60,000 nt of DNA from Bolinopsis microptera (Eukaryota; Ctenophora; Tentaculata; Lobata; Bolinopsidae): assembly GCF_026151205.1 (NCBI RefSeq), contig NC_087078.1:11889118-11949117 (forward strand). Direction: 5' to 3'. The notes below the pieces were generated by a model that was not told the origin of the DNA, made no database searches, and saw only the letters and a list, made by a program, of their open reading frames with translations. Shown here in pieces: positions 1-14,846 of the stretch (positions within the stretch are counted from its first letter, which is position 1; every line of letters begins with the position of its first letter). The position numbers were made by a program, and so were the translations under genes.

Positions 1-760
1 ATTGGCCCAGAGTAAATGACCACAAAACGCGTTTCACCAACAAATGTGGAAAAAACCAAACGTTTAACTTTTACATTCCACTTACTAAAACTTTACCGGG
101 ACAAGCACAGGGCTTCAATGCTTCTTTTTTTAGTGGTCATCTTGAAAAAGAAGTTTTACAGAAGCACATGTAGGAATTTGACAACATATTAACACATACG
201 GGCGTGTTCAAAAGGTCAATTAAAAAGTAATTTTTAAAGTTTTTAAAGCACCAGGCAATATTCCAGCCTGAATTTCGGACTCCGTAACAGACCGTCAAAG
301 TTACGGCCCGTAACTTTGTCGGTTTGATCATTAATATACCCTGGAGAGACCCCACAACAATTAAAGTCCCATAAAAACCATACTACTGTTTCTTAATCCT
401 TACAATTTACATAAAATATTTTCCAGGGGTGCATGAATGATTTTCTTCATGGGGGGCCTAATTCTAAATTTTTTTTGGCGCTTCGCGCCAAAGCCTGTAT
501 TTCAAAAAATTTGCGGGGAAAGGAGAAAAGGAAATTAGGGCATGTGCGGTATCGCGATTTTTCACGTTTGCCGCGACAAATCGCGATTTTTTCAGATCCT
601 GGCCTCGCGACAAATCGCGATTTTTTCAGTTCTCCGCGACAAATTGCACATTTTTCTTTAAATCTGAAAACCAAATTCGCGTATTTTCCTTCAAATCTGC
701 GGGCCAAATATCACGTTATCTATAAGAATATAAGAACCTATATGAAATCAATCACATCCA
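1..760. other. Gene-free stretch with short GC-rich tandem motif
   Basis: No convincing coding region. At about 545-650 a short motif (CGCGACAAATCGCGATTTTT, internally palindromic through CGCGA/TCGCG) is repeated two to three times, with a decayed third unit. The open frames here are short, overlap on both strands and consist of the repeat itself, so they are not called as genes. Confidence 0.5.
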
Positions 761-769
761 CAGCCTTCC

Positions 770-1170
770 GAATGTAGGTACGGACTTCAGAAAACCGAAA
801 ATATATTTTCAGCTCATAATGATCAGGGTAGCATGAAACATGAACAAAAGTAGTCTCCGGAAAAACTTTGAAAAATGTTGACTCGGAAAATTTTCGGTCC
901 GAGTCATTCTCGATACACGATACGTATCTCTGAAGGCAGAGCTCCCGCTTCCGATATCGCATTACAAAGGGGTTAAGGGGAACCCTCGAGTCCAAAGTCG
1001 TATATCGAAGGGGTATGTTGTAGGTGCGGACTTCGAAAACCAAAAAAAATATTTTCGGCTCATAATGATCAGGGTAGCCACTAGCATGAAACATGAACAA
1101 AAGTAGTTTCCAAGAAAACTTTGAAAAATTTTGACTTAGAAAATTTTCGGTAAAAAAACCGAACAAATTT
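770..1170. repeat. Dispersed repeat present as two tandem units
   Basis: Two diverged units, about 776-895 and 1018-1155, share the blocks CTCATAATGATCAGGGTAGC and CATGAACAAAAGTAGT. A related copy lies in the opposite orientation at about 35040-35175, recognisable by GACTCGG, the CAAAGTTTTTCCGGAAAC block and a GAAGTC-TGCAC end. This is an interspersed family, not a gene. Short open frames across it on the minus strand have no recognisable domain. Confidence 0.7.
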
Positions 1171-1236
1171 TTAGAATCTTAAATTAAAAATTTGGCCCTT
1201 TTTGGCCCCTTGTCCAGATTTTATGGGGGGGGCGAT

Positions 1237-1266
1237 GGCCCCCTGCCCCCCCCCCCCCCCCCCCCC
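1237..1266. repeat. Poly-C tract
   Basis: A run of more than 20 consecutive C residues follows a G-run at 1226-1232. It is a length-unstable simple sequence with potential for i-motif or G-quadruplex folding on opposite strands. A similar C run lies at about 9248-9265. Confidence 0.9.
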
Positions 1267-1289
1267 TCTTCCTACACCCCTGATATTTT

Positions 1290-2560
1290 CTTATATAACT
1301 GTTCAACTTAAATTCCTTGCTTTACTAGTGTTTAGTAAGTAGTGCAACTGCAATGCAATGTTATCCACTGAATTGAGTAAATAGGCTTAATAAAGTTCCT
1401 AAAAGACAGCTGTCAGACCTCAATTGAAATTATTAAAACATGAAACTATATGGAGGTTTGCGGTTAAAGTTGAATAGTTCATGACGAATAACGAATAAAT
1501 ATACAAAATCACTGACCGACCTTCGTACATAATCTCTTGGTCTAGTCGAAGTATGAACTGCCTGGCTAGGATCAAGACAGTATCACGTGATACACTTGAT
1601 TCCATCACATGATCACTGACAGTCGTGACAGGTCTGGCATAATGCTAATATCGCGACGAAAACTAAATTTAATACCTTCAACACTACTATAAAATATAAC
1701 AAATAATTTGAATTACAGGACGGGGTATCTCCCTGGAATTTGTGTTTTTATTAAAATTTCTGATTTCATTTCAACCTAATATTCCCCTTCTACGGAGTCG
1801 AGTCCAGAAAAGAAACTCGTTAAATTAGTACTCAGTACTGTATACTGTTAACTGTATACCAAGATATAGCACAATTGACAAACCTATGAAATAGAGAAGC
1901 TAAGAGAAGACAAACCTATGAAACAGAGAAGCTAAGAGAAGACCAATGCTCGAAAAGTGAAACTTTGGCTTTGTTCCAGTTTGTCTGAGTGACTCACAGT
2001 ATGACGTCATAATGATAGGTACTAATAAGTACTAGTAACCAGGTAGTGGGTAGTGGCTCCCATTTGTTAAAGTAGGTTTCTGATGTGGATAATAACTTAC
2101 AACATGTTTGCCTGATCACAAAGACTAATGTCTTCATTCAGAAGAGTCGCTCAACATTACAACATGTGCTATGGGGTAAGAAAGAGAACTTCTTCAGAGC
2201 AACATTAAACCACGGTTTCCAGAATTGATTTTTAGTTTGTACACATTGTACAATGTACAATGTTTTACGACAATGTACAATGTTTTAGCGACAGACATTG
2301 TTTCGTCGTTCGGGGCACCGTATCATAAGTAGTATGAGTAAGAAAACGAAAAAAATAATTACAGCACTACAAATCTATTACATTTATTGAGGACGTTACA
2401 GAAAGAATTAATTTAATGTAGTCCGAGGAGTTCTAATAACTCTCCCCTATAATCAGTAGTCATTGACTAGACAGGGTTATTGGAAATTACAAAGAATAAA
2501 ATGGCGTCTGGACTTGGGACCAGCTCATAGTAAGCTCATAGTAAGTCTCATATAATAAGC
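1290..2560. other. Gene-free AT-rich stretch with small repeats
   Basis: No gene seen. It holds a 34-bp tandem duplication at about 1880-1945 (the GACAAACCTATGAAA block twice). It also holds a copy at about 1678-1713 of the dispersed sequence TTCAACACTACTAT...AACAAATAATTTGA, which recurs at about 33003-33040 (reverse) and 47055-47130 (both orientations). Confidence 0.6.
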
Positions 2561-2589
2561 AGACAGTGATTATTGCGAGAAAAATTCAA

Positions 2590-4010
2590 ACTAGCTCTCA
2601 CGAAATAGGACTACCGTTGTAGAATTAGGTGACAATAAGACAATAAGAACTTGGGTTTTGTATTTGTGGAGAGAGGGGGTGATAGTAACACGTAATTGAT
2701 TCAAGAGGCTTTTATTCTAGAAGCTTTCGAGTAACTTGGGTTTACTATCGTGTACGTGTCGGTTTAGTACCGGAAATGAAAAGGCCTTAACAAAGTGATA
2801 TATGTATTGATAAGATATCTTATAATGAAAAATAGCACGTTAGTTGTGACAAACTCATCATATCAGTTATCGCGAGCGAAAGACATCAATAACAAATAAG
2901 AAACTAACGATTTTATTGCACAAGTAAACACAAATTTAGGGTATACATACCAGGTCGCTTCTTTATGTTATATGAGAATGAACTAAAAGGAGAAGATGTG
3001 AGCTTTACAGAAAACGACAGCCGTGGGAGCTCGAGGGCCTGGTATCTTATATAACGTATAATCTATTTTTAACATGTTGTGATATGACTGGCTAAATGTC
3101 ATAATACCAATAACCATTTACTCATTTAACAGAAAACAAGCGCATTCAAAATATTCAATATGCAAGTGTTATGAATATGCAACACTATCATATGATGATA
3201 CCATAAATTCATAATTGATCGTTATTTTATGGCGGCTCGGATAAATTGACGAGTAATATGTTGGTTTATAAATGGCTTTGATCGACTGCCGATAATATAA
3301 ACTAAAGTAGGAAGGCACAAAACATTAATTAATGAATAATAAATCACTAGATATCACCAACTATCAATTATTCATGGCTCTATTGTAGAGAACAGTTCAA
3401 CTCAACTTTAAATAAGTTGATAATTCTAAGATTCATTTCCCTTGATAAGCCAGAAACTAAGCTCAACCATAAGACACAGCCAAAACAATGTAGCAGAATA
3501 TGTGGAATACTTAAACAAGAAAGATAAATCTAAACAGCTCCTAATCTTTTTACCGATCCAACTCAAAAATCCCGTCAAAATCTACAGAACGCCGAGTGCA
3601 GATGAGTAGATGTTGCAGGCACGCGTAGATATTAGATAACCAACAAACGAGCAACTCTTCAAGCTTTACAATTTTATTGAATAGCGTCACACTAACCTCC
3701 CTGAGACGTTTAATATAATAAACGACTAGTATAATTGATTCAGTAGTTTGTTTTGATACATTTACGATCTTGCGGACTCGCCGCATAAAAAATTATCAGA
3801 AGTGACCTACTTTGGTTGGTACGTAACCTAGGTTTTACATTCTATCCAGCTGTAATCTGTGTAATATTATTCCTTATATATATTGCAGAAATACCCAACA
3901 TCTTAATTAATCCCAGGGCGACAATATTGAAACTGGCTGGAGAGTTTTCGTAGTCCGACAGCATAGCAAATACTTTAACTAGCAGTGCAGCAAAGTTCTC
4001 TACTAGACTT
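2590..4010. repeat. Upstream copy of a duplicated unique segment
   Basis: This segment aligns in order with 4885-6095. Shared landmarks are TTTTGTATTTGTGGA, TTGTGACAAAC, TATACATAC-AGGTCGCTT, CGAGGGCCT, ACTCATTT and ATCCCAGGG. This copy is longer and reads more smoothly. The open frame at 3550-3786 (minus) has no recognisable domain. Confidence 0.75.
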
Positions 4011-4144
4011 AGCATGTCAGGAATTATTACTGGTTTGGCAAGTAGCCAGCGAAACAGCGGAAATTATAAACTTATAAATCAATAGATGACATCTAATTGG
4101 AACAAAATTCCTTGCGCTATAAATGTCATAACAAATTGTTCTTT

Positions 4145-4450
4145 ATTAGATTTATAAGATGTTTTAAATGAGCGTTGCGGGAAAGTGAAAGTAAATCTTG
4201 GTTAGAAATAGAATAACTAATCAAGAGCGAATTATGCGCCGAATTGGTTGATGGCGTAGGCAAACTAGTCGAGTTACTTATATGGGCATTTTACTAAGAT
4301 GTTTTAAATGAGATAGCCATTTAAATTGGTCAGCGTTGCGGGAAAGTGAAAGTAAATCTGGGTTAGGAATAGAATAACTAATCAAGAGCGAATTATGCGC
4401 CGAATTGGGTGATGGCGTAGCAGGCGTAGGCAAGCCCGTCGAGTTATTTA
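4145..4450. repeat. Tandem duplication of about 150 bp
   Basis: Two near-identical units, about 4157-4300 and 4300-4450, share AAGATGTTTTAAATGAG, GCGTTGCGGGAAAGTGAAAG and CAAGAGCGAATTATGCGCCG. The second unit has an 18-bp insert near its start and a repeated GCGTAG-CAG. High identity points to recent duplication. It lies between the two copies of the larger duplicated segment. Confidence 0.85.
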
Positions 4451-4884
4451 TATGAATATTTTACTGCCTCCGCTTGCAACTAATAGGTACCACACACAAA
4501 TAACGCTATATAAGAAACTTAATTGAGGGTTAAATGAGGAGGGGTACCTGTTACAAGTTCAAGAAACTTCCTAGGATACCCCTTCAGTGCATACTGTAAA
4601 CATAGTAATTAGTACTATTAACTATGACAATGACAATGTTGTAATGACAATGTCGATGTTTTAGCACATCATTGTTCGCTTCGAATTGGAGTACATAAGT
4701 TTGATTGAAAACAAAAAATAATTCACTTAAAATTATTATTTTGGGGGCGTTCGAAGAGATACTTAAGTATTCCGGGGTTAATACAAGTCTTATATCAGTA
4801 TTATTGACAACAAGATTGAATTTAAATGAATAATCGTTCATTGCGAGTACCTGCTCATTGGGTAATCTCTATAATCTATAAATG

Positions 4885-6095
4885 AAATGATATGGGAAAA
4901 ACACGAAATTGCTCTCATCAATAGGATAGTTGAGAATAGGTACAATAAACAATAATAACTTGTTTTGTATTTGTGGAAGAGGAAGGGGGTCAACACTAAT
5001 TGATTCAGAGGCTTTTGAGTCTAGAAGCTTTCGATACTTGGTTTTATATAATGTACGTGTCGTTATAAGTACGAAATGAAAAGGTCTTACAAATGAATAG
5101 GTATTGATTCGAAATTTTCCTTAATAAAAATTGCCTTAGTTGTGACAAACATATCATCAGTTCATCGGACGAAAAGCACTTCAAATAAGACTCGATTCTA
5201 AGTTGCACATGTAAAACAATTTAGGTATACATACAGGTCGCTTGCTTAGTTTGTTGAAATCAAATGAGAAAATGTGACCTTTACAGAAACGAGCGGGACG
5301 TGCGAGGGCCTATCTTAATAACCGTATAATTATTTGTTACATGTTTGATATACACTAAATGTCATAATCAAGATTTACTCATTTCAAAGAAAACAGATTC
5401 AAAGATCTATCAAGTTTTGACAACAAATGACGAATAAACCAAATTCATAATTGATGCGATTTTCTTAATTGGCGGTCCGGACAAATTTACGATTTATCAT
5501 TGTTTAAAATGGCTTTGACGACTCCTTATACTATAGAACAGAATGAGCCACAAAACTAATCTAATGACATAAACACAGAATACACAATCGCAAATCATGG
5601 CTTTTTATAAGAAATCGTTCAAGCACAAATAATGTTGATAATTCTAAGATATGAAAGCAGAAAAACTTTCCCAAAGATTCAAGCCAAACAATTAGATGAA
5701 TTTCTACTCAATGAAAGATAAATTAACGCTCCTAATTTTTTAAATTAACTAAATCGTCAAAATTAGAAACGTCATGTCAAAAATCACAGCGTTATATTAA
5801 AACCAAAAACGATGCACTCTCAAGTTTAAATTCAAATAATTTTGTATACATTAAACCTAGAGTGTTAAACATAATGAAGACTGTGCGTAAAATGATTGTA
5901 GTTTTTTATACTTTCAAATCTATGGACTCCATTAAAAATACAGGTCCCAATTTGATTGGCAAAGGTCATTCTATCCCTGTAATTTGTAATATTATCTGTA
6001 TATATTCGAGAACCCAACTTCGTAAAATCCCAGGGGTTTAGAAACCATTTCGTATCCCGCATAGCTCCTTTAACTGCATGCAGCTTCTCTTATTG
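4885..6095. repeat. Indel-rich second copy of the 2590-4010 segment
   Basis: Collinear with 2590-4010, but with small gaps and substitutions every few bases over its whole length, and about 200 bp shorter. Differences are spread evenly rather than clustered. No coding sequence is present in either copy. It may be a decayed duplication or a low-quality consensus; see the finding on this segment. Confidence 0.7.
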
Positions 6096-6194
6096 CAGTC
6101 GATATTGGTTCAAGTCCTAGAACAGTGATATATATAATATTTATATACAATATATATAATCATTAATAACATCATATTAAAATACTCCTGCTTC

Positions 6195-6528
6195 TTGTCT
6201 TTTCTCTCACTCTCTCTCTCACCCTCTCTCACTCTCTATCACTCTCTCTCACTCTCTCTCACTCTCTCTCACTCTCTCTCACTCTCTCTCACTCTCTCAC
6301 TCTCTCCCACTCTCTCTCACTCCCTATCACTCTCTCTCACTCTCTCTCACTCTGTCTCACTAGCTGTCTCACTCTGTCTCACTCTGTCTCACTCTGTCTC
6401 ACTCTCACTCTCTCTCACTCTCTCTCACTCTCTCTCTCACTCTCTCTCACTCTCTCTCACTCTCTCTCACTCTCTCTCACACTCTCTCACACTCTCTCTC
6501 ACTCTCTCACTCTCTCACTCTCTCTAGT
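6195..6528. repeat. (CTCTCTCA)n-type microsatellite
   Basis: About 330 bp of CTCTCTCA-like units with occasional CTGTCTCA variants. The open frame read from it is pure Ser/Leu/His low complexity and is not a gene. Confidence 0.97.
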
Positions 6529-6539
6529 ATGATTATTAA

Positions 6540-8188
<1,649 letters not shown>

Positions 8189-8491
8189 ATTCGAGCATGC
8201 TTAAAATACACCAGTTATCAAAGCACGCTCAAAGCACATTTGAATAACAGTTGAGATATATGTGTGTATAGAACGGCGATTCAAGAGCAATACTAGCTTT
8301 ACTGGCATGCAAAATACAAATGTAATGAAGAATGGAGGGCCGTAAAATATACACTGCTACGACATTAAAATCGATATTTACGAAAATAACTTCCCCATCA
8401 GTTATGCCCTAACGGTCCAAGGAACGATGGAGAGTACTACGCACAAGATTGCCTCGCTCTCGACTTGATATAAACTGTTTTACAAACAATG

Positions 8492-8756
8492 CTATTAACA
8501 GTGCCATTAACACCTAACAGTGCCATTAGCACTTAACGGTGCCACTAACAGTGCCACTAACAGTGCCACTAACAGTGCCACTAACAGTGCCACTAACAGT
8601 GCCATTATCAGTGCATACTGCATAGTGCATACAGTACCACCAACAGTGCCTAAAGGACCACTATATCAGTGGCACTATCAGTGGCACTATCAGTGGCACT
8701 ATCAGTGGCACTATCAGTGGCACTATCAGTGGCACTATCAGTGGCACTATCAGTGT
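8492..8756. repeat. 12-bp minisatellite in two mirror-oriented arrays
   Basis: The left array (about 8492-8612) has units of the form CAGTGCCACTAA. The right array (about 8668-8756) has units of the form CAGTGGCACTAT. The core GTGCCACT of the left array is the reverse complement of AGTGGCAC in the right array, so the arrays can pair across a spacer of about 55 bp. The open frame across it encodes only repeat peptide (Ala-Thr-Asn-Ser, then Gln-Trp-His-Tyr). Confidence 0.9.
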
Positions 8757-11600
8757 GCTGCACAACAAGCCAGTCGAACAAAACGCTCTACAGAGACCAT
8801 CATGCTTAGTGCTTGTGTAAAACTACAGTATTATAGCAACCATCGCTGGAAGAGAGCAAGTAAAGTCAGATACAGAGAGCGACCAGCTAACTACCGGTAA
8901 GGTTCCACCGTTTATGGAGAGTCGCAGGGTTCAGGAGAGAGAGGGAGAACTAAATATCATAGACTGAACAGACCTGCTGAAACATTTAGTTTCTCCAGGT
9001 CAGGGTTACGAGGGAGAGGGTCAGTTTAAAAATTAACGTGTAGCAGGGCTCTGCTCTAAACCTATACAAGCAGGGCGGGGTATTATATGGTCTACTCTAC
9101 TAATATATAGGCATGGAATTTTTCGAGATGATTTCTAAGGGCTCCAACGTTTAACTCTTGGCTCGTTTCCTGGCCCGTTACTTCCCTGCATAACAAATCA
9201 TTCCGAGTGAAGCGAGCGAGTTCCATGAAGGCCTTATTATCTGTAAACCCCCCCCCCCCCCCTCCCCTCTAACCAATAACCAGCTTATCAACCGATCTAT
9301 CTGGTATATCTTAGTTCATGTAGATATATACCCACGATGTTATTCTTTCTAAAGACCCAATTCATTGTGGTACACACAGCCACCAAGCTCCCGCCATGGC
9401 TTATCATGGTATTAATCTTATCATATCTGCTTACTTGTACTCATACAGTATACTGTGCGAGGTATTGTGGTTCAGATATACCGGGGGGTTTGGGAACAAA
9501 AACAGCCGCGGTTAATCGGGGGTTTACTGTTCTATGGTACGAAGTGTAATGCAGGACAATTATTACAAATGGTTATTTGTAACAGGTCAAAACATGCCAA
9601 TCGCTGCAGTGACGATAACACTTTACAAATTGAACCGGTTATAACCAGATGGATATGTGGAACAAGAAAAAAACACAGAAATAAACACCGTCAGGTTCAA
9701 CTTCCTGCCGATGGAGATACAAGTGATCTGACACAACGTACTGTGGAGCGAACGAGTTATAATGAATAAATGTACAGATAGGTGAGTGTATTTACCTGTC
9801 ACTTACGGCGCCAGGCACGGCCAATACCAATATTCAAATACCAATATTCGCACATTACAAAATCTGTTTCATAACTACAAGTGATAAAACCAACACCTCG
9901 ACCCAGCCTACCACGCTCATCGCGCTGCGTGAAGTTAAAAAGAGCGAGTTAATGTACTGTAACAAGAGAGCCATGCGACAATATGCACAACAATATAGCT
10001 ATACTTTATAACTAACTTTATTAACGTTAAACGAAATAAACACATACGCTTAATTATCGTAATTAACTAAGCTTCATCAACGTCAGCCAAACTAATGAAA
10101 ACCATAAAACACGTACTCAAGAAGTGACTGAAGTACGTGACTGAAGTACGTTTTGTATGGCTGAGAGACCAAACACCTTGTATAATATTAACTTATCAAG
10201 TATGACAAGTCTCTCGCAAGTAGTATAGGTACACGGTTGATTGAAGATAGCGCAGTATATAATACTGCCTAGTTAAACTGTATTCATGTGTTCCGCATAC
10301 TTAGAGTTAGATGTGAGAGTCGCCTTTACACTACGGTACAGCTGCATCCAAAAAAATCAACTTATTGCTAAACTGCTTTTAAAGTTGTACTTTTAAATTA
10401 AAATGTATCGGATATTTGAAGAAAGTATATGACGGTGGCGAGCAGTATAAGTTAATGGCGCCACAGCATTGCATGGGTCCATTGTGTACATCGTGCTACT
10501 GTGGTGCTCTACTAATAACAAATCCCAGTATGAGTTGCATTATAAATTACATGGCTGGAATCCAACGAATCCAACTGAATTATTAAGTTACTGCCGTCAA
10601 ATTCGATGTTCCAGTCGGGGACTAACAGCATGGGTCAACGGATTGTTGCCGCCATCATCTGTTACATGACAGCGTTATAATATAATCAATGTACTTGAGC
10701 AGTACTTGAAGTAGTACTTGAAGTAGTACAAGTAATGTTAGTTTGTGGAACAAGCAGTCCTCAAACCAAACTTACCTAGTTACCTTCATCATCGATTTTA
10801 ATCAACACCAATGTTATAGGCCCCACTAAACCTTTGATAATATGAGCCAACCTGCACTGGCTGGGATAGAGCTAATATAATAAAATATATAAGCTAATAT
10901 AAGTTTGAAATTAGGGAAATGATGCAATCTGTACTGCCTGGCTTGGAGCCAACTATACTTACTTCAAATCTGAGGGAAACATTAGGTACACTAGTGCACA
11001 CAACTGCAAACGTTTTAAAGCATTTTAAAACTTATCATAAATATTTACAGGTTTACTAAAATATAACGCACATTTTTATAACTTGTCTTAGGCTCTTACA
11101 TAATACATATCATATCTATTATTATATTTATACGTTTATTTAAATAATTCCTGTTGTTTCATTGTTTGCTGGTGAAATCAGAAATTGCTTAGAATGTATG
11201 TCTGCTCATGTAACTCTTATCTTATGTTCCAATCACATTGCAGCTATTTAGATTATTTAATAAGCAGCTAGCGCGTTTTCATTGCGCTCCTAGCGCTCCT
11301 TGCAGTTGCGCTCCTTGCGCTCATTCGGACACTGTTATTACACAGCCTCGCAACTCCCGTATGTGTAAAATCGGAAAATATGCTCGAAATAGTAACATAT
11401 GAAACCCTAAGAGATTAGTCAAAATTTTTTGGCTTGACAGTCACACTGATTAAAGACTGCATACAGCCGCGACCGCGGTGCGCATGAATCTCAGGTACGT
11501 TAACTGGGAAGCAAGACAGATTAACCGAAGGAGCCACCAAACTGTATAATATATAGCTTGAAATACGTAAATGTGGACGAAAATAGTTAATAATCGTTAA
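8757..11600. other. Gene-free stretch
   Basis: No gene, RNA gene or complete mobile element is recognised. There is a C run at about 9248-9265, and short repeats such as GAAGTACGTGACT (about 10120-10150) and AGTAGTACTTGA (about 10700-10730). The open frames at 9337-9549, 9455-9769 and 10469-10669 have no domain and no splice context. Confidence 0.45.
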
Positions 11601-11880
11601 CAGAGCTTGCCACTTCTGCTGCAGCTCAGACGGAATCACCATAGACCTCCTGAACGAGCTCCCTTTTAGTGACATCATTAAAGAAGACGAAGTCCATTTG
11701 CTTAAAGAATGTCCTGTCTACAAGGAGATCAGACAAAGAAACTGAGAAACAGCACAGACCTTCACAACATGCTCACAAATAGTCAATTCAGTAAATTATT
11801 TAATGAGGATTACATTTTTGAGACCAGAAATTTTGTTTATAATCTATTTCGTGAAAGATTTCCTAAAAGTAAGCTATGAC
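11600..11880 (+). pseudogene. LINE ORF2 C-terminal fragment
   Basis: Plus-strand translation around 11625-11750 gives a stretch ending DEVHLLKECPVYKEIRQR. After a one-base frame change it continues to FNEDYIFETRNFVYNLF and a stop at about 11878. The pattern (acidic, HxLxECPxY, then an Asn-Phe-Val-Tyr helix) matches the C-terminal tail of CR1-like non-LTR retrotransposon ORF2 proteins as I know them. The frameshift and isolation mark it as dead. The clade is uncertain. Confidence 0.55.
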
Positions 11881-11889
11881 TTAGTATCC

Positions 11890-14780
11890 TTATTCCGTGC
11901 ACACTTTGAAACTATTTATTTATTTATCTACGATATTATGTTTATTTGTTTGGTTGTATAACTTTCATATAACTGATTGGGATCTGACACATGTAATTTT
12001 GTAATGATCTTTCTAATTTCTAATTTCTAAATTTCTAATTTCTAATTTTCTCAAAACTCTATAGAAAGCGGAATGAAACTGGCATAACTAGTTGATTTTA
12101 CTTTTAGTAAAAGAAACAAAATTCCTCATACTCACTGTGAGATTCTATGTGCTGAAAGGATCTGGAGACTTAAACGTACATCACCAGATAAATTTAAGTT
12201 CTTACTCGTTGTGTTAAATGTGTTTATACTTTATGGCTTATGCACATAGTCTTTATCTAAGGACTCTCTGTAAGTTTTCAATACTTACCTAGCAACAGTG
12301 GTCATTTTACAAATTTCGAAACAGTGCAGGTCAACCAGTCTGAATGAGATTGAATCTATGCATCTTGAAATAGAATTTGTTTAGAAACTTAAATTATTTG
12401 AATCTATAGATCGGCTGCGAGGGCACCCCAATTAATTTCACTTACAATCTTCTTACAATCTTCTTAGAATCAACAATGAAAATTTCATTAATAACGGTGG
12501 GAGAACGGTCGAAACGGTGACGGTAAAATCAAGCAATCTCACCTAAAATTGGCAAAATATTGCCTCTGCATGACATGATCACAAAAAAGGACGGTTAAAC
12601 TCGAGATTTTAGCATATAAAATTATTGCATACCAGATCAATCAACATTTAATCACAGAACAAATGATCGGTATACGACAAAGTGCAAGCGAGATGACCGA
12701 GCAGATTTTAAAACAAAATATCGCTGATAAATTATCGGATTTTAAACCATTTCATTAAGCTTAAAGAGCATAACATTAAACAGCTAAGTTAACATTATCA
12801 TACCATAATACCAATCGATACACTACCACCAAAACATCAGCTTCCTACGATTATCAGTAATAAAATCATCCCACCTTATAACACCAGATAAACCTTATAA
12901 CACCAGATAAACACAGTTGTAAATTAAGAAAGCACATTGTGACCTCGCGGAGTTCAATCTGGATTCAGCTCTGCAGAGAACGGGGGTGACCATTATATAT
13001 ATATTTATAATGGCGCTCAGGGTTCTCACTTTGGGGCACTTACGATTCCTTTGGAGCCCATGTACGGCTTAATTACAGTTCGGATAGCGAAAAAATAAAC
13101 GTTGAAACGTCCAGTAAAGTCATCCTAGTTTCACATTCCTAAAATAGCAACACTTAATAACAGATACTAGAGTGTTTTCAAGATTAGGGTTTCGCTAAAA
13201 ATAGATGCAATAGGGAGGATTTTAAACGTTGGTGAGACTGGATTCATTTTAATGGAAAGGACTCGCCGTTGGATTTTCTTACATATAAACTTTATATAAA
13301 GTATCGAATCTTCTGATTTCATCACTGAAAATACAGGGAAACAAATATTTAGACAAATAATTCAACTCTACGTTGGAACAGTAAAACTTTGAAAAATGAA
13401 CTTATTTATGATATGAGAGCTATAACAGCCGCCTTATACGGTATAAACTGTGGATCAAAGCGCACCAAATAATCTGTATCCATCTAAACGTCCACTTAAT
13501 GACCAAGGTTAAGCGTCACAAATTTTTAAAACCAATCGTTGCACGAGTTAATAATAGCAGGTATGTGATGGTTTTGGGTAGCCCAGGTTTTTTGTTGATA
13601 AACTGGTGTGTTATGTATGGTGTCGCTATAATGGATTTTATGTATATTTTTATCCAGCAATCAGCATATTTGAATATTTGATACAGAATTTTGGGGAGAA
13701 TATCGACAGGCCTTCAATACAGCTGTTTCTTCGCGGAACACGCCCACAATTCATAAGGTATCACACATATTACGTAAGCAATGTGACTTGTACTTCCAGA
13801 AAGTGTAAAGCTTAGTAAGTGAATCAGATGGAGAAAACTGTCGAAATGTTCGAGCAAATCGGACTATATTGATTAAATTTCCAGCTCGGCTGGAATGATT
13901 GAGTTAAAACGTAGGATGTTAATAAAAATTAAACCATTTTAGGATGTGAGAGGACCGTGAGGGTAATGCTAACTTCAGAAACGTTATATCGTTGGATATC
14001 TGCAAATTATAAAGAAACCACTCCTTCATTCCTGACATTCCTGACGCACTATTATGAAGGTGGGTTCCTGGAAACACGTAAATGATCCGACAGGTTGCTT
14101 TGTTTCTGAAGCTTTCAAATCGTCTTCAGCTTTTAGAAGCCTGCAACACCTCTAGAATTCTATCTAAACGACAGATCATTAAACTAGAAAACATCAAATC
14201 CGCAGCAAGGTAAAACAACGCCAAAGTCCTGCCTCACATCCTATGTAGCGAGGATTACGTTTAATATCGAAGTTTCCTGTCTTAATTTGCAAAACCAATC
14301 ACAAGACAAATCCAGTTCCACAGCAAGAGTCTGTGTATAGCTAGTAACAACCCGTAAGTGCAACTAGACAATGATTTCAGAGTTGACAGCAATTTAATGC
14401 TTTAATGGCTCGACAGTGTGGTGCTGGAACTCTCTACATCCCTCTATAACTCCGTACTCCTACAGTTATTTTATCATGACGAGAGTTGGCCCACACCAGT
14501 TAATCACAATGACAACTTATTTGTAGTTCTAGAATTTCAAGACCATGAGCATTTCTGATACAAGCTAACTAGTAACTAGTTCTCAAGTGTGGCAACTGTT
14601 GCCAGGCAACAGTTGCCAGGCAAGCTCGAAGGGTACTTCAACTCCTGACTGTGTCACAAAGCAAAACCATCAGAGATCAAACGAGCTTTGGGGTGATAGG
14701 TTGTTGATAGACTCACAATGGTTCACACACACACACACACATAAATTATCATCAAGTTAACTGATAATGGTACCGTGATA
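11890..14780. other. Gene-free stretch with minor repeats
   Basis: Nothing coding is recognised. It contains TTTCTAATTTCTAA-type repeats at about 12008-12050, a 19-bp tandem duplication at about 12873-12912 (AACACCAGATAAAC), and a (CA)n tract at about 14727-14741. The open frames at 13499-13681 and 13606-13815 have no recognisable domain. Confidence 0.45.
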
Positions 14781-14846
14781 ATAGAGCGTTATGTGGTGGA
14801 CGATTAGAGGAGTGGGTGATAACGAAGATAAATTACACAGAGGCGT

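Noticed and set aside
9337-10669. Three short plus-strand open frames
   Set aside because: Low-complexity-free but without any domain, homologous feel, splice context or conserved motif; expected by chance at this length.
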